Assembly: GCF_051962475.1 (NCBI RefSeq)
Contig: NZ_JBQCCF010000056.1
Location: forward strand, 35,703-99,702
Source of the DNA: Dyella_A sp051962475
GTDB taxonomy: Bacteria > Pseudomonadota > Gammaproteobacteria > Xanthomonadales > Rhodanobacteraceae
DNA: 64,000 bases
Direction of reading: 5' to 3'
This document shows, one piece after another, positions 37,478-46,441 of this stretch. Numbering within the stretch: the first letter of the stretch is position 1; each line of letters begins with the position of its first letter. Under the pieces are notes generated by a model, which was not told the origin of the DNA, did not search any database, and saw only the letters and a program-made list of their open reading frames with translations. A program made the translations under genes and the position numbers.

Positions 37478-38014
37478 TCAGTCCTGCGCCACGGCAACCA
37501 GCGCCGGACGCAGCAGGCGGTCGTTGAGCACGTAGCCCTTCTGCAGCACGCTGACCACGGTACCCGGCGCCTGACCCGGTGCAGCGACCATGCTCACGGC
37601 GTGGTGCCGCTCCGGATCGAGTGGCTGGCCAACCGGATCGACCTGCACCATGCCGTTGCTCTCGGCCACCTTGAGCAGGGCCTTCAGCGTGAGGCTGATG
37701 CCCTCACGGATGGCCGCGACGTCGCCGCCTTCCACCGCCAGACCGCGCTCCAGGCTGTCGTACACCGGCAGCAGGTCGTTGAGCAGCTTCTCGTTGGCGA
37801 ACCGGCGCGCCTGGTCCAGATCCCGCTGCAGGCGGCGGCGCTGGTTTTCCAGGTCCGCCCGCTCGCGCAGCATCGTCTCGCGCAACTCGGTATTGCTGGC
37901 CTCCAGCTCGGCGATGCGCGCCTGCAAGCTGGCCGCCACGTCGCCGGAAGCGCCTTCCTGCGACTGAGCATGTTCCTGGCCCCGTTCCGGCGCCTGCGGA
38001 TCGTTGTTCTGCAT
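37478..38014 (-). CDS. grpE: Nucleotide exchange factor GrpE
   Basis: The 178-residue protein has the long N-terminal coiled coil (LQARIAELEASNTELRETML) and the C-terminal GrpE signature (VDPVGQPLDPERHHAVSMV, VLQKGYVLNDRLLRPALV). It releases ADP from DnaK. The ATG at 38014 is used; the longer frame to 38047 adds a cysteine-containing leader not typical of the family. Confidence 0.97.
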   Translation of the reverse strand: MQNNDPQAPERGQEHAQSQEGASGDVAASLQARIAELEASNTELRETMLRERADLENQRRRLQRDLDQARRFANEKLLNDLLPVYDSLERGLAVEGGDVAAIREGISLTLKALLKVAESNGMVQVDPVGQPLDPERHHAVSMVAAPGQAPGTVVSVLQKGYVLNDRLLRPALVAVAQD

Positions 38015-38095
38015 ACATCCACTCCAACAGAAAACCCGGGCCGGCAAGGTTTGCCGACCATCGATATGCGCGGGGAATCCCGCCTCCCGCGGCGG

Positions 38096-39157
38096 TTATA
38101 GGGTCGTTGCCGCCCGATTCAAGGCGTCGCTGAGCAATCCGGCCGTGGCCTGCACCACGGGAATGACCCGTTCGTAGGCCATCCGGGTCGGGCCGATCAC
38201 GCCGATCGCTCCCAGCACCCTGCCCTGCGCGCCGTAGCTCGCCGTGACCACGCTGCAGCCGTCCAGCGCGGTAAAGCCCGATTCTTCGCCAATGAACAGG
38301 CGCACGCCCGGAGCCCGGGCGCACACCTCCATCAGCTGGAGCAGTTCGTTCTTTTTCTGGAAGGCCTCGAACAGCTCGCGCAGGCGGTCCAGGTCCGCCA
38401 GCTCGGAGTACGCCATCAGGTTGGTCTGGCCGCTGACCAGCACGTCCTCCCCCTCAGCGTGCGGCGCGAACGAGGCTGCGGCCAGCTCCACCGAGCTGGC
38501 CAGCAAGCGGTTGAGCTCACTGCCGGCTTCGCGGATCTCGCGCAGCAGGTGGGCGCGGATGTCATCCAGCCGAAGCCCCGCGAAGTGGGTGTTGAGATAG
38601 TTGGCCGCCTGCTCCAGCTCGCGCGTGTCCAGCGGCTTGGCCAGCCGGATGATGCGGTTCTGCACCTGGTTGTCGGAGAACACCAGCACCACCAGCACCT
38701 GGGCGTCCGGCAGCGCCACGAAATCGATGTGACGAAGGGGAAAGTCACCCTGCCGCGGCACGCTGACCACGCCGGCGAAGTGCGTCATCGCAGACAGCAG
38801 CGAGGACACGTTGCCGAGCAGATCCCGGGTGGTCGACGGTTGCGGCGGCAGTTCCAGCTTGAGCCGCGCCATGTCGTCGCGGGCCAGCGGCTGCAGTTCG
38901 ATCAGGCTGTCGACGAACAGGCGCAGGCCGCGCGGCGTTGGAATGCGTCCGGCCGAGGTATGCGGCGACACCACCAGCCCGGCCTCTTCCAGATCGGCCA
39001 TGATGTTGCGGATGGTGGCCGGGCTCACGTCCAGCCCGGACGAGCGCGACAGCGTACGCGAGCCCACCGGTTCGCCATCGGCCAAATACTGCGCGATGAG
39101 GGTGCGCAGCAGGCGGCGGGCGCGTGCATCGAGTTCGTGACCATGGAGAAGAGGCAT
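38096..39157 (-). CDS. hrcA: Heat-inducible transcription repressor HrcA
   Basis: The 353-residue protein starts with the winged-helix domain (ARARRLLRTLIAQYLADGEPVGSRTLS, then SPATIRNIMADLEEAGLV) and has the HrcA C-terminal domain (VRLFIGEES, GVIGPTRMAYERVIPVV). HrcA represses heat-shock genes by binding CIRCE elements. I found no CIRCE inverted repeat in the hrcA or dnaK upstream regions, so its targets, probably groESL, lie elsewhere. Confidence 0.96.
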   Translation of the reverse strand: MPLLHGHELDARARRLLRTLIAQYLADGEPVGSRTLSRSSGLDVSPATIRNIMADLEEAGLVVSPHTSAGRIPTPRGLRLFVDSLIELQPLARDDMARLKLELPPQPSTTRDLLGNVSSLLSAMTHFAGVVSVPRQGDFPLRHIDFVALPDAQVLVVLVFSDNQVQNRIIRLAKPLDTRELEQAANYLNTHFAGLRLDDIRAHLLREIREAGSELNRLLASSVELAAASFAPHAEGEDVLVSGQTNLMAYSELADLDRLRELFEAFQKKNELLQLMEVCARAPGVRLFIGEESGFTALDGCSVVTASYGAQGRVLGAIGVIGPTRMAYERVIPVVQATAGLLSDALNRAATTL

Positions 39158-39186
39158 GCGCTGTGGCAATCCGTGAGACAGGCAAC

Positions 39187-39214
39187 AAATAAGGTGTGGC
39201 GCGCCGCTTTGCAA
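39187..39214 (-). promoter_or_regulatory. Possible promoter of hrcA-grpE
   Basis: On the minus strand TTGCAA (39214-39209) and TTATTT (39192-39187) are 16 bases apart, about 30 bases upstream of hrcA. A CTTGCAA / CACCTTATTT reading also weakly resembles a sigma-32 promoter. Confidence 0.35.
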
Positions 39215-39308
39215 GCGGATACGCGGCGCGCCCGGTCGCACGGCGAGGCCTCGCCGACACAGGTCGCGCTCCCTACAATCTCCGCTTCAGCCAGACACCC
39301 CGGTCGCC

Positions 39309-40982
39309 ATGCTCACCTCGCTTTACGTCCGCCATTTCGCCGTCGTCGAAGAAGCCGAGATCACCTTCGGCCAGGGCCTGACCGTGGTCAGCGGAGAAAC
39401 CGGCGCGGGCAAGTCGCTGCTGGTCGATGCCCTGATGCTGTTGGCCGGGTCGCGCGCCGACAGCGGCATGGTGCGTGCCGGCAGCGATCGTGCGGAACTG
39501 GCTGCGGAGTTCGATCTGGGCGACCTGCCCGGGGCGCGCGCCTGGCTGCAGAGCGAAGAACTGGATGACGAGGGCGCCTGCCAGCTGCGGCGGGTGATCC
39601 GCACCGAGGGCAGCTCGCGCGCCTGGATCAATGGCCGCCCTGCCAACGCCAGCCAGCTCGGCGAGCTGGCCACCCTGCTGGTGGAAATCCACGGCCAGCA
39701 CGAGCACCAAGCGCTGCTCTCGCGCGCCCACCAGATGACGCTGCTGGACGCCTACGCCGGCCACGAGGACACCCTGGCGAAGGTCCGCGAGCTGGCCAGC
39801 CAATGGCGCGAACTGGGCGCACGCATCCGCGCACTGAGCGGCGGCGACGATCGCGATCGTCGCCTGGAGCTGCTGCGCCACGAGGTGGGCGAGCTGGAGA
39901 AGTGGGCGCTGCCGGCCGCCGAGCTGGCCGAACTGGAGACCTCGCACAAGCGCCTGGCCAACGCTGGACGGCTGGCCGAGGGCGCTTCCGGCGTGGTCGA
40001 GCTGATCGACGGCGACAGCGAGTTCGCCCTGCGCCGGGCGCTCAGCCGCGCGCATGCGGAGCTGACCCGACTGGCTGCGCTGGACGAGCGGCTCAACCCG
40101 CTGCTGGAGCTGGTCGACAATGCCGGCATCCAGCTCGGTGAAGCCTCAGACGACCTGGCGCGCTACGCGCAGGACGTGGACCTGGACCCGGAACGCTTTG
40201 CCCAGGTCGATGCCCACCTCACCCGCCTGCACGAGCTCGGCCGACGCCACCGACTGCCACCGGCCGAACTGCACGACAAACTGCTGGCGATGCGCGAGGA
40301 ACTGGCCGAGCTGGAAGGCGCCGGCGAGGCGCTCGAAGCACTGGCCGCGAAACAGGCGCGGCTGCAGGGCGAATACGCCACGGCGGCGGAACAACTGAGC
40401 CGGCAGCGTCTGGCAGCCGCCGAACGACTCGGCAACGAAGTGAGCGCCCTGATGGGTGAGCTGGGCATGGCCGGAGGCGTGCTCCGTATCGAGCTGGAGG
40501 CCGCGGGTAGCGACGAACCGGATCCGCAGGGACGCGAGCGCTGCGAGCTACTGGTGAGCGCCAACCCGGGGCAGCCGCCGCGCCCCCTGCGCAAGGTGGC
40601 CTCGGGCGGCGAGCTGGCCCGCATCAGCCTGGCCATCGAGGTGGCTACGCTCGGCAAGGACAGCGTGGGCACCATGGTCTTCGACGAGGTCGACACCGGT
40701 ATCGGCGGCGCCGTGGCCGAAGTGGTCGGGCAGAAGCTGCGCGCCCTCGGCGCAACGCGACAGGTGCTGTGCGTGACCCACCTCCCGCAGGTGGCCGCCC
40801 AGGGTCACGCGCACCTGCGGGTGAGCAAACACAGCGACGAGGCGTCCACCCATACCCGCATCGAGACGCTGGACGCGGCCGGGCGGCGGGCCGAGCTGGC
40901 GCGCATGCTCGGTGGCGTGGAGATCACCCAGGCCACCCGCGCCCACGCCAAGCAGATGCTCGAGCGCGCGCAGGCGGACTGA
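39309..40982 (+). CDS. recN: DNA repair protein RecN
   Basis: The 557-residue SMC-like ATPase has the Walker A motif VSGETGAGKSLLVDALML, long central coiled coils, and the C-terminal signature (KVASGGELARISLAIE) and Walker B (MVFDEVDTGIGG). RecN acts early in double-strand-break repair. A TACAAT -10-like box lies at 39274-39279; no clear LexA box was recognised. It is divergent from hrcA and convergent with the response-regulator gene, with a one-base gap. Confidence 0.97.
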   Translation: MLTSLYVRHFAVVEEAEITFGQGLTVVSGETGAGKSLLVDALMLLAGSRADSGMVRAGSDRAELAAEFDLGDLPGARAWLQSEELDDEGACQLRRVIRTEGSSRAWINGRPANASQLGELATLLVEIHGQHEHQALLSRAHQMTLLDAYAGHEDTLAKVRELASQWRELGARIRALSGGDDRDRRLELLRHEVGELEKWALPAAELAELETSHKRLANAGRLAEGASGVVELIDGDSEFALRRALSRAHAELTRLAALDERLNPLLELVDNAGIQLGEASDDLARYAQDVDLDPERFAQVDAHLTRLHELGRRHRLPPAELHDKLLAMREELAELEGAGEALEALAAKQARLQGEYATAAEQLSRQRLAAAERLGNEVSALMGELGMAGGVLRIELEAAGSDEPDPQGRERCELLVSANPGQPPRPLRKVASGGELARISLAIEVATLGKDSVGTMVFDEVDTGIGGAVAEVVGQKLRALGATRQVLCVTHLPQVAAQGHAHLRVSKHSDEASTHTRIETLDAAGRRAELARMLGGVEITQATRAHAKQMLERAQAD

Positions 40983-40983
40983 C

Positions 40984-41619
40984 TCAGCCCGGCCCTTCCA
41001 GCAGGCCGCGCTCGGCAGCCATGCGGTAGAGATCCAGTTCCGAGCCGGCGCCAAGCTTGCCCATCAGGCTGGCGCGGTGGATGTAGACGGTTTTCTGGCC
41101 GATGCCCAGTTCAGCGGCCACCTGCTTGGGCGCCCGGCCCGCGGCCAGCAGCAGAAACACCTCGCGCTCGCGGGCAGTCAGGCGCTGGATCGGATCGAGC
41201 GCTTCGGCCGGACGCTCGGCGCGACGCCGACGGAGGTCGGAGCTCAGATAGCACTCGCCGTTCATCACGGCGCGCAGTCCGGCCACCAGTTCCTCCGGCG
41301 CTACCCCCTTGGTCACGTAACCGCTCGCGCCGCGGCGCAGCGCTTCCGATACGTAAGGTTCGCCGTCATGCATGCTCAGCACCACGATGCGGCTGGACGG
41401 CGAGACGCTCAGCAGGTGCTCGATCAGCGGCAAGCCGCTGCCGTCCGGCAGCGAAAGGTCCAGCGCCACCAGATCCGGTGAACGCCGGTTGATGGCGTCG
41501 ACCGCGTCATCGGCGCAACGGCATTCGGCGACCACTTCCAGATCCGGCTCCATCTCGATCAAGCGCTTGAATCCCTCGCGCACGATGGCGTGGTCATCCA
41601 CCAGAACGATGCTGTACAT
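40984..41619 (-). CDS. NarL/UhpA-type response regulator
   Basis: The 211-residue protein has a receiver domain with acidic pocket Asp8/Asp9, phospho-acceptor Asp54 (LVALDLSLPDG) and a conserved Lys in GYVTKG. The LuxR-type HTH follows at about residues 145-205 (LTAREREVFLLLAAGRAPKQ, GQKTVYIHRASLMGKL). The start at 41619 is the family-typical one. It is divergent from the histidine kinase gene, sharing a 66-base spacer, and is very likely its cognate partner. Target genes are unknown. Confidence 0.92.
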   Translation of the reverse strand: MYSIVLVDDHAIVREGFKRLIEMEPDLEVVAECRCADDAVDAINRRSPDLVALDLSLPDGSGLPLIEHLLSVSPSSRIVVLSMHDGEPYVSEALRRGASGYVTKGVAPEELVAGLRAVMNGECYLSSDLRRRRAERPAEALDPIQRLTAREREVFLLLAAGRAPKQVAAELGIGQKTVYIHRASLMGKLGAGSELDLYRMAAERGLLEGPG

Positions 41620-41685
41620 GCCTCTCCCTCGACCGCCATGCGGCCTCCGCGACCTCACAAAGCATGGCACATGTACCATGCGCCG

Positions 41686-43296
41686 ATGCGGACCCAGACC
41701 ACCCGTTTACTCACTTCCGGCCCGTTCCTGGGCGTGTGCTACCTGCTCGCCTGGCTGGCTCTGTGGCCCACCGAACAACCTTACTGGATGCTCCCTTTCG
41801 GGCTGCGCTTCGGCGCCCTGCTGCTGACGCCGGTCCGGCAGTGGCCCTGGCTGCTCGGCCTGGAACTGGGCGCCAGTGCGGTGCTGGAAATCCACCAGGA
41901 TGCCCGGCTGGGCTGGCTGGGTTTCCTGCTTGGGGATCTGCCGGACCCGTTGATCGTGGCTACCGGCTTGTGGCTGCTGCGCAAGGCCAACCTGCACCCG
42001 AGCCTGCGCGTCCCCGAAGACGTGACGCGCCTGCTGCTGTCGGCGGTGCTGATCGTGACCGCCACCACTGCCATCGATGCCGCCCTGCTGGCACTGATGC
42101 ATCAGACCACCCCCTCCACGCCCATGGTCGAGGCGCTTGGGCTAGACCTGCTGAGCAACTACCTCGGCGTACTGCTGGTCGTCCCGTTGATGATCATGCT
42201 GGCGCGCGCCCGCCCCAACCGCCGCATGCTAGCCAACCTGATCATGGACGGCCTGCTGGTGATGCTGCCGTCGATGGCGATCCTGCTGATGCTGTCCGAG
42301 CACGCCTCCCCGCAGCCCCAGTTCGCCCGCGTGCTGTCGCTGGCGCCGGTGATGTTCTTCGCCTTCCGCCACGGCTGGCGCGGCGCCAGCCTGGCGATGA
42401 TCACCACCAGCATGGGCATGAGCCTGGTGGACCACGTGGTCGGCCAGCCAATGCCCAGCGCGTCGGGCTACTTGTTCCTGGCAGTGGCCGGCACGGGTGC
42501 CCTGATGCTCGGCTCGGCCACCGACGCCTTGCGGCGCAGCAGCGAGCGGGTGGCCGAACAGAACGTCTATCTGGCGGCAGTGAACCGGCGGCTCGATCAG
42601 CTGGCGCGCCAGCTGCGCGACGCCGCGCGCGGCAACCTGCAGGCCGAAGAGAGCCAGCGGCGCTACATGGCTGCAGAGCTGCATGACGAGCTGGGACAGA
42701 ACATCACTGCCATCCAGACCCACATCAAACTGGCGCAGGGGCGCCTGCAGGCGGTGGGCATGGAGGACGTGGGCCACTCCGTCAACGCCATCCTCGGGCA
42801 TATGCGGCGCGCCCTGCACCGCCTCTTGGACGACCTGCGCCCGGCGGTACTGGATGAGTTCGGTCTGCTCCGTGCACTGGAGGAAGGCCCGATCCGTGAC
42901 CTGCTCGATGCGGCCGGCATCGTCTACGTAACGGACATGTACGGCGACCCCCGGCTGCTCGACGACGACACGCGCACGGCGATCTATCGCCTGGTGCAAG
43001 AAAGTGCGACGAACACTGTCAAACACGCGCAGGCCAGTCATTTCCGGCTGCGGCTGCGCATCGGCGAACGTCACGGCACCCCGCTGGCCCTGCTGGACAT
43101 CCGCGACGACGGCATCGGGCTGCCCGGCACCGTGCCCCGCGGCGGGCGCGGCTTGCAAGGCATGCGCGACCGGGTGACCTCCCTGGGCGGGCTGTTCCGT
43201 CTGAGGCAGGCGCCCGCCGGGGTTCACCTGCGGATTTTGCTGCGGGGCAACAACGCTCCTGCCACCAAACCGGCCCTCGCCACCCGTACCGCCTAG
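41686..43296 (+). CDS. MASE1-type sensor histidine kinase (UhpB-like, HisKA_3)
   Basis: The roughly 536-residue protein has eight or so N-terminal membrane helices (about residues 10-285) of the MASE1 type, a coiled-coil linker, a HisKA_3 dimerisation domain with the phospho-His in AAELHDELGQNITAIQ, and an HATPase domain (LVQESATNTVKHAQA, DIRDDGIGLPG, GRGLQGMRDRV). This is the architecture of UhpB-like kinases. MASE1 is an integral-membrane sensor of unknown ligand. The start is uncertain: ATGs at 41686 and 41671 both lack a good ribosome-binding site. Confidence 0.9.
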   Translation: MRTQTTRLLTSGPFLGVCYLLAWLALWPTEQPYWMLPFGLRFGALLLTPVRQWPWLLGLELGASAVLEIHQDARLGWLGFLLGDLPDPLIVATGLWLLRKANLHPSLRVPEDVTRLLLSAVLIVTATTAIDAALLALMHQTTPSTPMVEALGLDLLSNYLGVLLVVPLMIMLARARPNRRMLANLIMDGLLVMLPSMAILLMLSEHASPQPQFARVLSLAPVMFFAFRHGWRGASLAMITTSMGMSLVDHVVGQPMPSASGYLFLAVAGTGALMLGSATDALRRSSERVAEQNVYLAAVNRRLDQLARQLRDAARGNLQAEESQRRYMAAELHDELGQNITAIQTHIKLAQGRLQAVGMEDVGHSVNAILGHMRRALHRLLDDLRPAVLDEFGLLRALEEGPIRDLLDAAGIVYVTDMYGDPRLLDDDTRTAIYRLVQESATNTVKHAQASHFRLRLRIGERHGTPLALLDIRDDGIGLPGTVPRGGRGLQGMRDRVTSLGGLFRLRQAPAGVHLRILLRGNNAPATKPALATRTA

Positions 43297-43342
43297 GAAT
43301 TTTTCTGATACACGGTTCGTGAAGCCTTCGTTACGATCGACC

Positions 43343-43541
43343 CATCGATGTGGGGGAGCCGCCATTGCAAGATGGCGTGCCGAAGTCACCGTGGGGACGG
43401 TGGCTTCGAAGGGTGGCAAGGATTGCTGCTCGGCCGGTACCAACGGCGTTTCGGGTCAGCGCGAGCAATTCGCCTCGATCCGGACGCCACCAGGTAACGG
43501 ATAAGCCGTAGGTGGACAGGAGTCCTCCTGCGGCTTTTTTT
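43343..43541 (+). ncRNA. Candidate GGA-rich structured small RNA or 3' UTR element
   Basis: The spacer between the kinase gene and fur has no convincing protein gene but ends in a strong terminator on the plus strand. It contains a CGCCAT/ATGGCG hairpin near 43361-43378, a CACCGT/ACGGTG hairpin around a GGGG loop at 43387-43402, and seven GGA triplets at 43355, 43395, 43420, 43482, 43499, 43514 and 43519. One GGA lies in an AGGA loop at the tip of the terminator hairpin. This resembles RNAs that titrate CsrA/RsmA. A promoter is not clear (TACGAT at 43332-43337 is the best -10), so it could instead be the 3' UTR of the kinase mRNA. The 5' end given is approximate. Confidence 0.35.
43504..43541 (+). 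terminator. Intrinsic terminator with AGGA apical loop
   Basis: AGCCGTAGG pairs with CCTGCGGCT through one G-T wobble, a GGAC/GTCC inner stem is capped by AGGA, and seven T residues follow. It ends transcription from the histidine kinase side before fur. Confidence 0.85.
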
Positions 43542-43586
43542 CGTCTGGGCTCCGGCGAGGCGGGCCGCCCTCCCGGCTTCTGACGG

Positions 43587-44003
43587 TTACTTCCGGCCAG
43601 CCTTGGGCCGGACGTAAAGCACGAGGCTGTGATCCACGATCTCATAGCCGTGCTTGGCGGCGATCTCCTTCTGCAGCCGCTCGATCTCCTCGCTGACGAA
43701 CTCGACCACCTTTCCGCTGTCCACATCGATCATGTGGTCGTGATGCTTGCCGCGATCGAGCTCATAGACCGCCTGACCGCCCTCGAAGTTGTGCTTCATC
43801 AGGATGCCGGCTGCCTCGAACTGGGTCAGCACGCGGTAAACGGTGGCCAGCCCGATGTCTTCCTGGGAAGCGAGCAGTTTTCGATAGATGTCTTCGGCGG
43901 AGAGATGGTGAACGCCCTCCTCCTCGAAGATCTGCAGGATGCGCATACGCGGGTGCGTGACCTTGAGTCCTGCCTTGCGCAGCTCCTTGGTTTCCTGATC
44001 CAT
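43587..44003 (-). CDS. fur: Ferric uptake regulator Fur (cysteine-free)
   Basis: The 138-residue protein has the Fur winged HTH (KAGLKVTHPRMRILQIFEEE, ATVYRVLTQFEAAG) and metal-site histidines (YELDRGKHHDHMIDVDSG, EIVDHSLVLYV). The CxxC zinc pair of E. coli Fur is replaced by DVDSG and no Cys occurs in the whole protein, as in the Pseudomonas-like group lacking that site. The ATG at 44003 has GGAGC six bases upstream. It is divergent from bamE, the classic fur/omlA arrangement. Confidence 0.95.
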   Translation of the reverse strand: MDQETKELRKAGLKVTHPRMRILQIFEEEGVHHLSAEDIYRKLLASQEDIGLATVYRVLTQFEAAGILMKHNFEGGQAVYELDRGKHHDHMIDVDSGKVVEFVSEEIERLQKEIAAKHGYEIVDHSLVLYVRPKAGRK

Positions 44004-44077
44004 TGCAAGCTCCACGCGCGGTACCCCAAGACCGTTAGTGTATCATCCGTCACCTTTACGTTCGGGACGCAACACGC

Positions 44078-44521
44078 ATGCAAAAGCTGATTCGCACGCT
44101 GGGTTTCGCCACACTGGCGCTGTCCCTGGCCAGTTGTCGCCTTGTGTATACCCCCGACGTGCAGCAGGGCAACATCCTCACCAAGGAAGCGGTTGCGCAG
44201 CTCAAGCCGGGCATGACCAAGCGTCAGGTGATCGTGCTCATGGGCTCACCCTCGGTCGCCAGCCCGTTCGACCAGAACCGGTGGGATTACGTATCCACCC
44301 AGCAGCACCGCGGCGGCGAGATCAAGATTCGCACGTTCACCCTCACCTTCAACAACGACACGCTGGTTCGCACCGAAGGCGACTTCTTCGCCCAGGACGC
44401 CCAGCAGCTGCTCAACGACACCAAGAAGTACAAGGTGAACTATCCGGTCGACGAAACTCGCGGCGACAAGAGCGATGGATCGACGGATGCGGGAACCGGG
44501 GACAAGCCGGCGGGCGAATAA
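44078..44521 (+). CDS. bamE: Outer-membrane assembly lipoprotein BamE (SmpA/OmlA)
   Basis: The 147-residue protein has a lipoprotein signal ending in LASC (lipid Cys20) and the SmpA/OmlA fold with VQQGNILTKEAVAQLKPGMT, VLMGSPSVASPFDQNRWDYV and the strand FTLTFNND. BamE is a subunit of the BAM complex that inserts beta-barrel proteins. The acidic C-terminal tail of about 40 residues is low complexity. It shares a 74-base divergent spacer with fur. Confidence 0.95.
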   Translation: MQKLIRTLGFATLALSLASCRLVYTPDVQQGNILTKEAVAQLKPGMTKRQVIVLMGSPSVASPFDQNRWDYVSTQQHRGGEIKIRTFTLTFNNDTLVRTEGDFFAQDAQQLLNDTKKYKVNYPVDETRGDKSDGSTDAGTGDKPAGE

Positions 44522-44545
44522 ACGGCTGAGGCCGGGCGGCCGCCT

Positions 44546-44839
44546 TCAGCGGGTGCGCGTCGCGCGACGGCGGCGCGCTTCCTTCGGGTCGAGCTGCAAC
44601 GGCCGGTAGATTTCCAGGCGGTCCCCCTCTTGCAGCACGTGGCCAGGTTCGACACGGCGGGCGAAGATCCCCAGCGGCTGCCCTTCGAGCAAGTCCTGTA
44701 AGCCGTTTTCGTCCTGCGCGATGGCGGCCAGCGCGGCGCCGGCGGTCGAACCGACCGGCAGGCGCAGCCGCCAATGGCGCGGACCCTCCGGCCGCGGCCA
44801 CACGATCTCCACTTCAATCTGCTCCTGCGGCTCAACCAT
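44546..44839 (-). CDS. rnfH: RnfH-family ubiquitin-like protein (RatB)
   Basis: The 97-residue beta-grasp protein has the RnfH pattern (VEIVWPRPEGPRHWRLRLPVG, then LGIFARRVEPGHVLQEGDRLEIYRPL-type C-terminus) and an Arg-rich tail. The start overlaps the end of ratA by eight bases, so they are one operon. The function is not established; the ratA-rnfH pair is widely conserved beside smpB. Confidence 0.9.
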   Translation of the reverse strand: MVEPQEQIEVEIVWPRPEGPRHWRLRLPVGSTAGAALAAIAQDENGLQDLLEGQPLGIFARRVEPGHVLQEGDRLEIYRPLQLDPKEARRRRATRTR

Positions 44840-45263
44840 AAGTGCGCTTCGCCTCGCGGCTGAAGTCCTCGACCATGCGGCTGGCCAGGCCCTGGAAACC
44901 CAATTTGATGGCACTGGCGCCGAGCCAGCCCGCGTAGTCGATGTCCAGGGCGAAGGCGATCTTGCAGCCACTGTCGCCCAGGGCGGTGAAAGTCCACAGC
45001 CCTTCGAGGGAACGGAAGGGACCGTCGACGAGGCTCATTTGCAGGCGATGGGGCCGATCGAGCGTGTTGCGCGTCGTAAAGCTCTGGTTGAACGAGGCAA
45101 GCTTGAGATCGAGCCGCGCCACCAGCATGTTCTCTCCGCGCTCGGAGACGTGCGACCCGGAACACCAGGCAAAGCGCTTTGGGTATGCTTCGACATCGTT
45201 GACCAGATCGAACATCTGCGCGGGCGTATACGGCACGAGCGCGCTGCGGCGAATCTCGATCAC
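44832..45263 (-). CDS. ratA: RatA / COQ10-type START-domain protein
   Basis: The 143-residue protein is a polyketide-cyclase/START fold of the COQ10 group: PYTPAQMFDLVNDVEAYPKR, FAWCSGSHV, and the C-terminal GLASRMVEDFSREAKRTYG. It begins at GTG 45263 with GAGG seven bases upstream. Members are described either as ubiquinone-binding proteins or as RatA, which interferes with 70S ribosome association in E. coli; toxin status is debated. It is divergent from smpB. Confidence 0.9.
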   Translation of the reverse strand: MIEIRRSALVPYTPAQMFDLVNDVEAYPKRFAWCSGSHVSERGENMLVARLDLKLASFNQSFTTRNTLDRPHRLQMSLVDGPFRSLEGLWTFTALGDSGCKIAFALDIDYAGWLGASAIKLGFQGLASRMVEDFSREAKRTYG

Positions 45264-45347
45264 GGTAGCCTCTTCAAGAAAACATCCAGGTACGGCCAGA
45301 TATGCGGCCAAGCCGGCACAGGGCAAGCGCCCGGAAGTCTAGCGGAC

Positions 45348-45839
45348 ATGGCCAAGAACAAGGACAAGGACACCAAGGGCGGCGGCACCATCGCGCTGAA
45401 CAAGCGCGCGCGCTTCGAGTATCACATCGACCAACGCTACGAGGCCGGCGTGGCATTGCAGGGCTGGGAGCTCAAGGCCTTGCGCGCCGGGCGGATCAAC
45501 TTCGGCGAGAGCTTCGCCATGATCCGTGATGGCGAGATCTTCCTGCACGGCGCATCGATCCCACCGCTGATCAGCGCCTCTACCCACGTCATTGCCGAGG
45601 ACCGCCGCACCCGCAAGCTGCTGTTGCACAAGCACGAGATCGACCAGTTGGTCGGCGCGGTCGAGCGCAAGGGCTACACCATCGTGCCCACGGCCATGTA
45701 CTGGAAGGGCAACAAGGTGAAGGTCGAAGTCGGCGTGGCCCGTGGCAAGCAGGAACACGACAAGCGCGATACCGAGAAGGAGCGCGACTGGCAGCGCGAG
45801 AAGCAGCGCACGATGAACGCTCACAATCGCCACGGCTGA
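45348..45839 (+). CDS. smpB: SsrA-binding protein SmpB
   Basis: The 163-residue protein has the SmpB core (ALNKRARFEYHIDQRYEAGV, GWELKALRAGRINFGESF) and a basic C-terminal tail (KRDTEKERDWQREKQRTMN) that mimics an mRNA codon in the ribosome. It delivers tmRNA to stalled ribosomes. The ATG at 45348 gives the normal N-terminus. Its RNA partner ssrA begins 108 bases downstream. Confidence 0.97.
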   Translation: MAKNKDKDTKGGGTIALNKRARFEYHIDQRYEAGVALQGWELKALRAGRINFGESFAMIRDGEIFLHGASIPPLISASTHVIAEDRRTRKLLLHKHEIDQLVGAVERKGYTIVPTAMYWKGNKVKVEVGVARGKQEHDKRDTEKERDWQREKQRTMNAHNRHG

Positions 45840-45893
45840 TGCTTCCCGGCTGAACCGCAGGTACGCCCCTGCACGGCCGGGGCAATGCGTTCA

Positions 45894-45923
45894 TTGATGT
45901 GGGCAAAGCCGGCACCATATACT
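45894..45923 (+). promoter_or_regulatory. Sigma-70 promoter of ssrA
   Basis: TTGATG at 45894-45899 and TATACT at 45918-45923 are separated by 18 bases, about 25 bases before the mature 5' end of tmRNA. Confidence 0.65.
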
Positions 45924-45947
45924 TCGTCGGCTATCGCAAGTTTCCCC

Positions 45948-46302
<355 letters not shown>

Positions 46303-46306
46303 ATCC

Positions 46307-46338
46307 AAGCCCGACTGGTTCGCCAGCCGGGCTTTTTT
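46307..46338 (+). terminator. Intrinsic terminator after ssrA
   Basis: AAGCCCGACTGG pairs with CCAGCCGGGCTT (one mismatch) around TTCG, followed by six T residues. Confidence 0.88.
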
Positions 46339-46441
46339 CTGCATGGACGCCTGGAATGTCGCCACTGCCCTTGCCGGCGGGCCAGCGACAGTGCGCGTCG
46401 TGGGACAATGAACGGCCGCGTTTTCTCGATGCAGGACTTTC

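Noticed and set aside
43319..43503. Short protein frames of 49 and 61 codons in the kinase-fur spacer
   Set aside because: Basic, low-similarity products without convincing ribosome-binding sites; the hairpins and terminator favour an RNA element.
44832..45263. ratA-rnfH as a toxin-antitoxin system
   Set aside because: The RatA toxin name is historic; rnfH is not an antitoxin by any visible feature and the protein groups with COQ10-like lipid-binding proteins.
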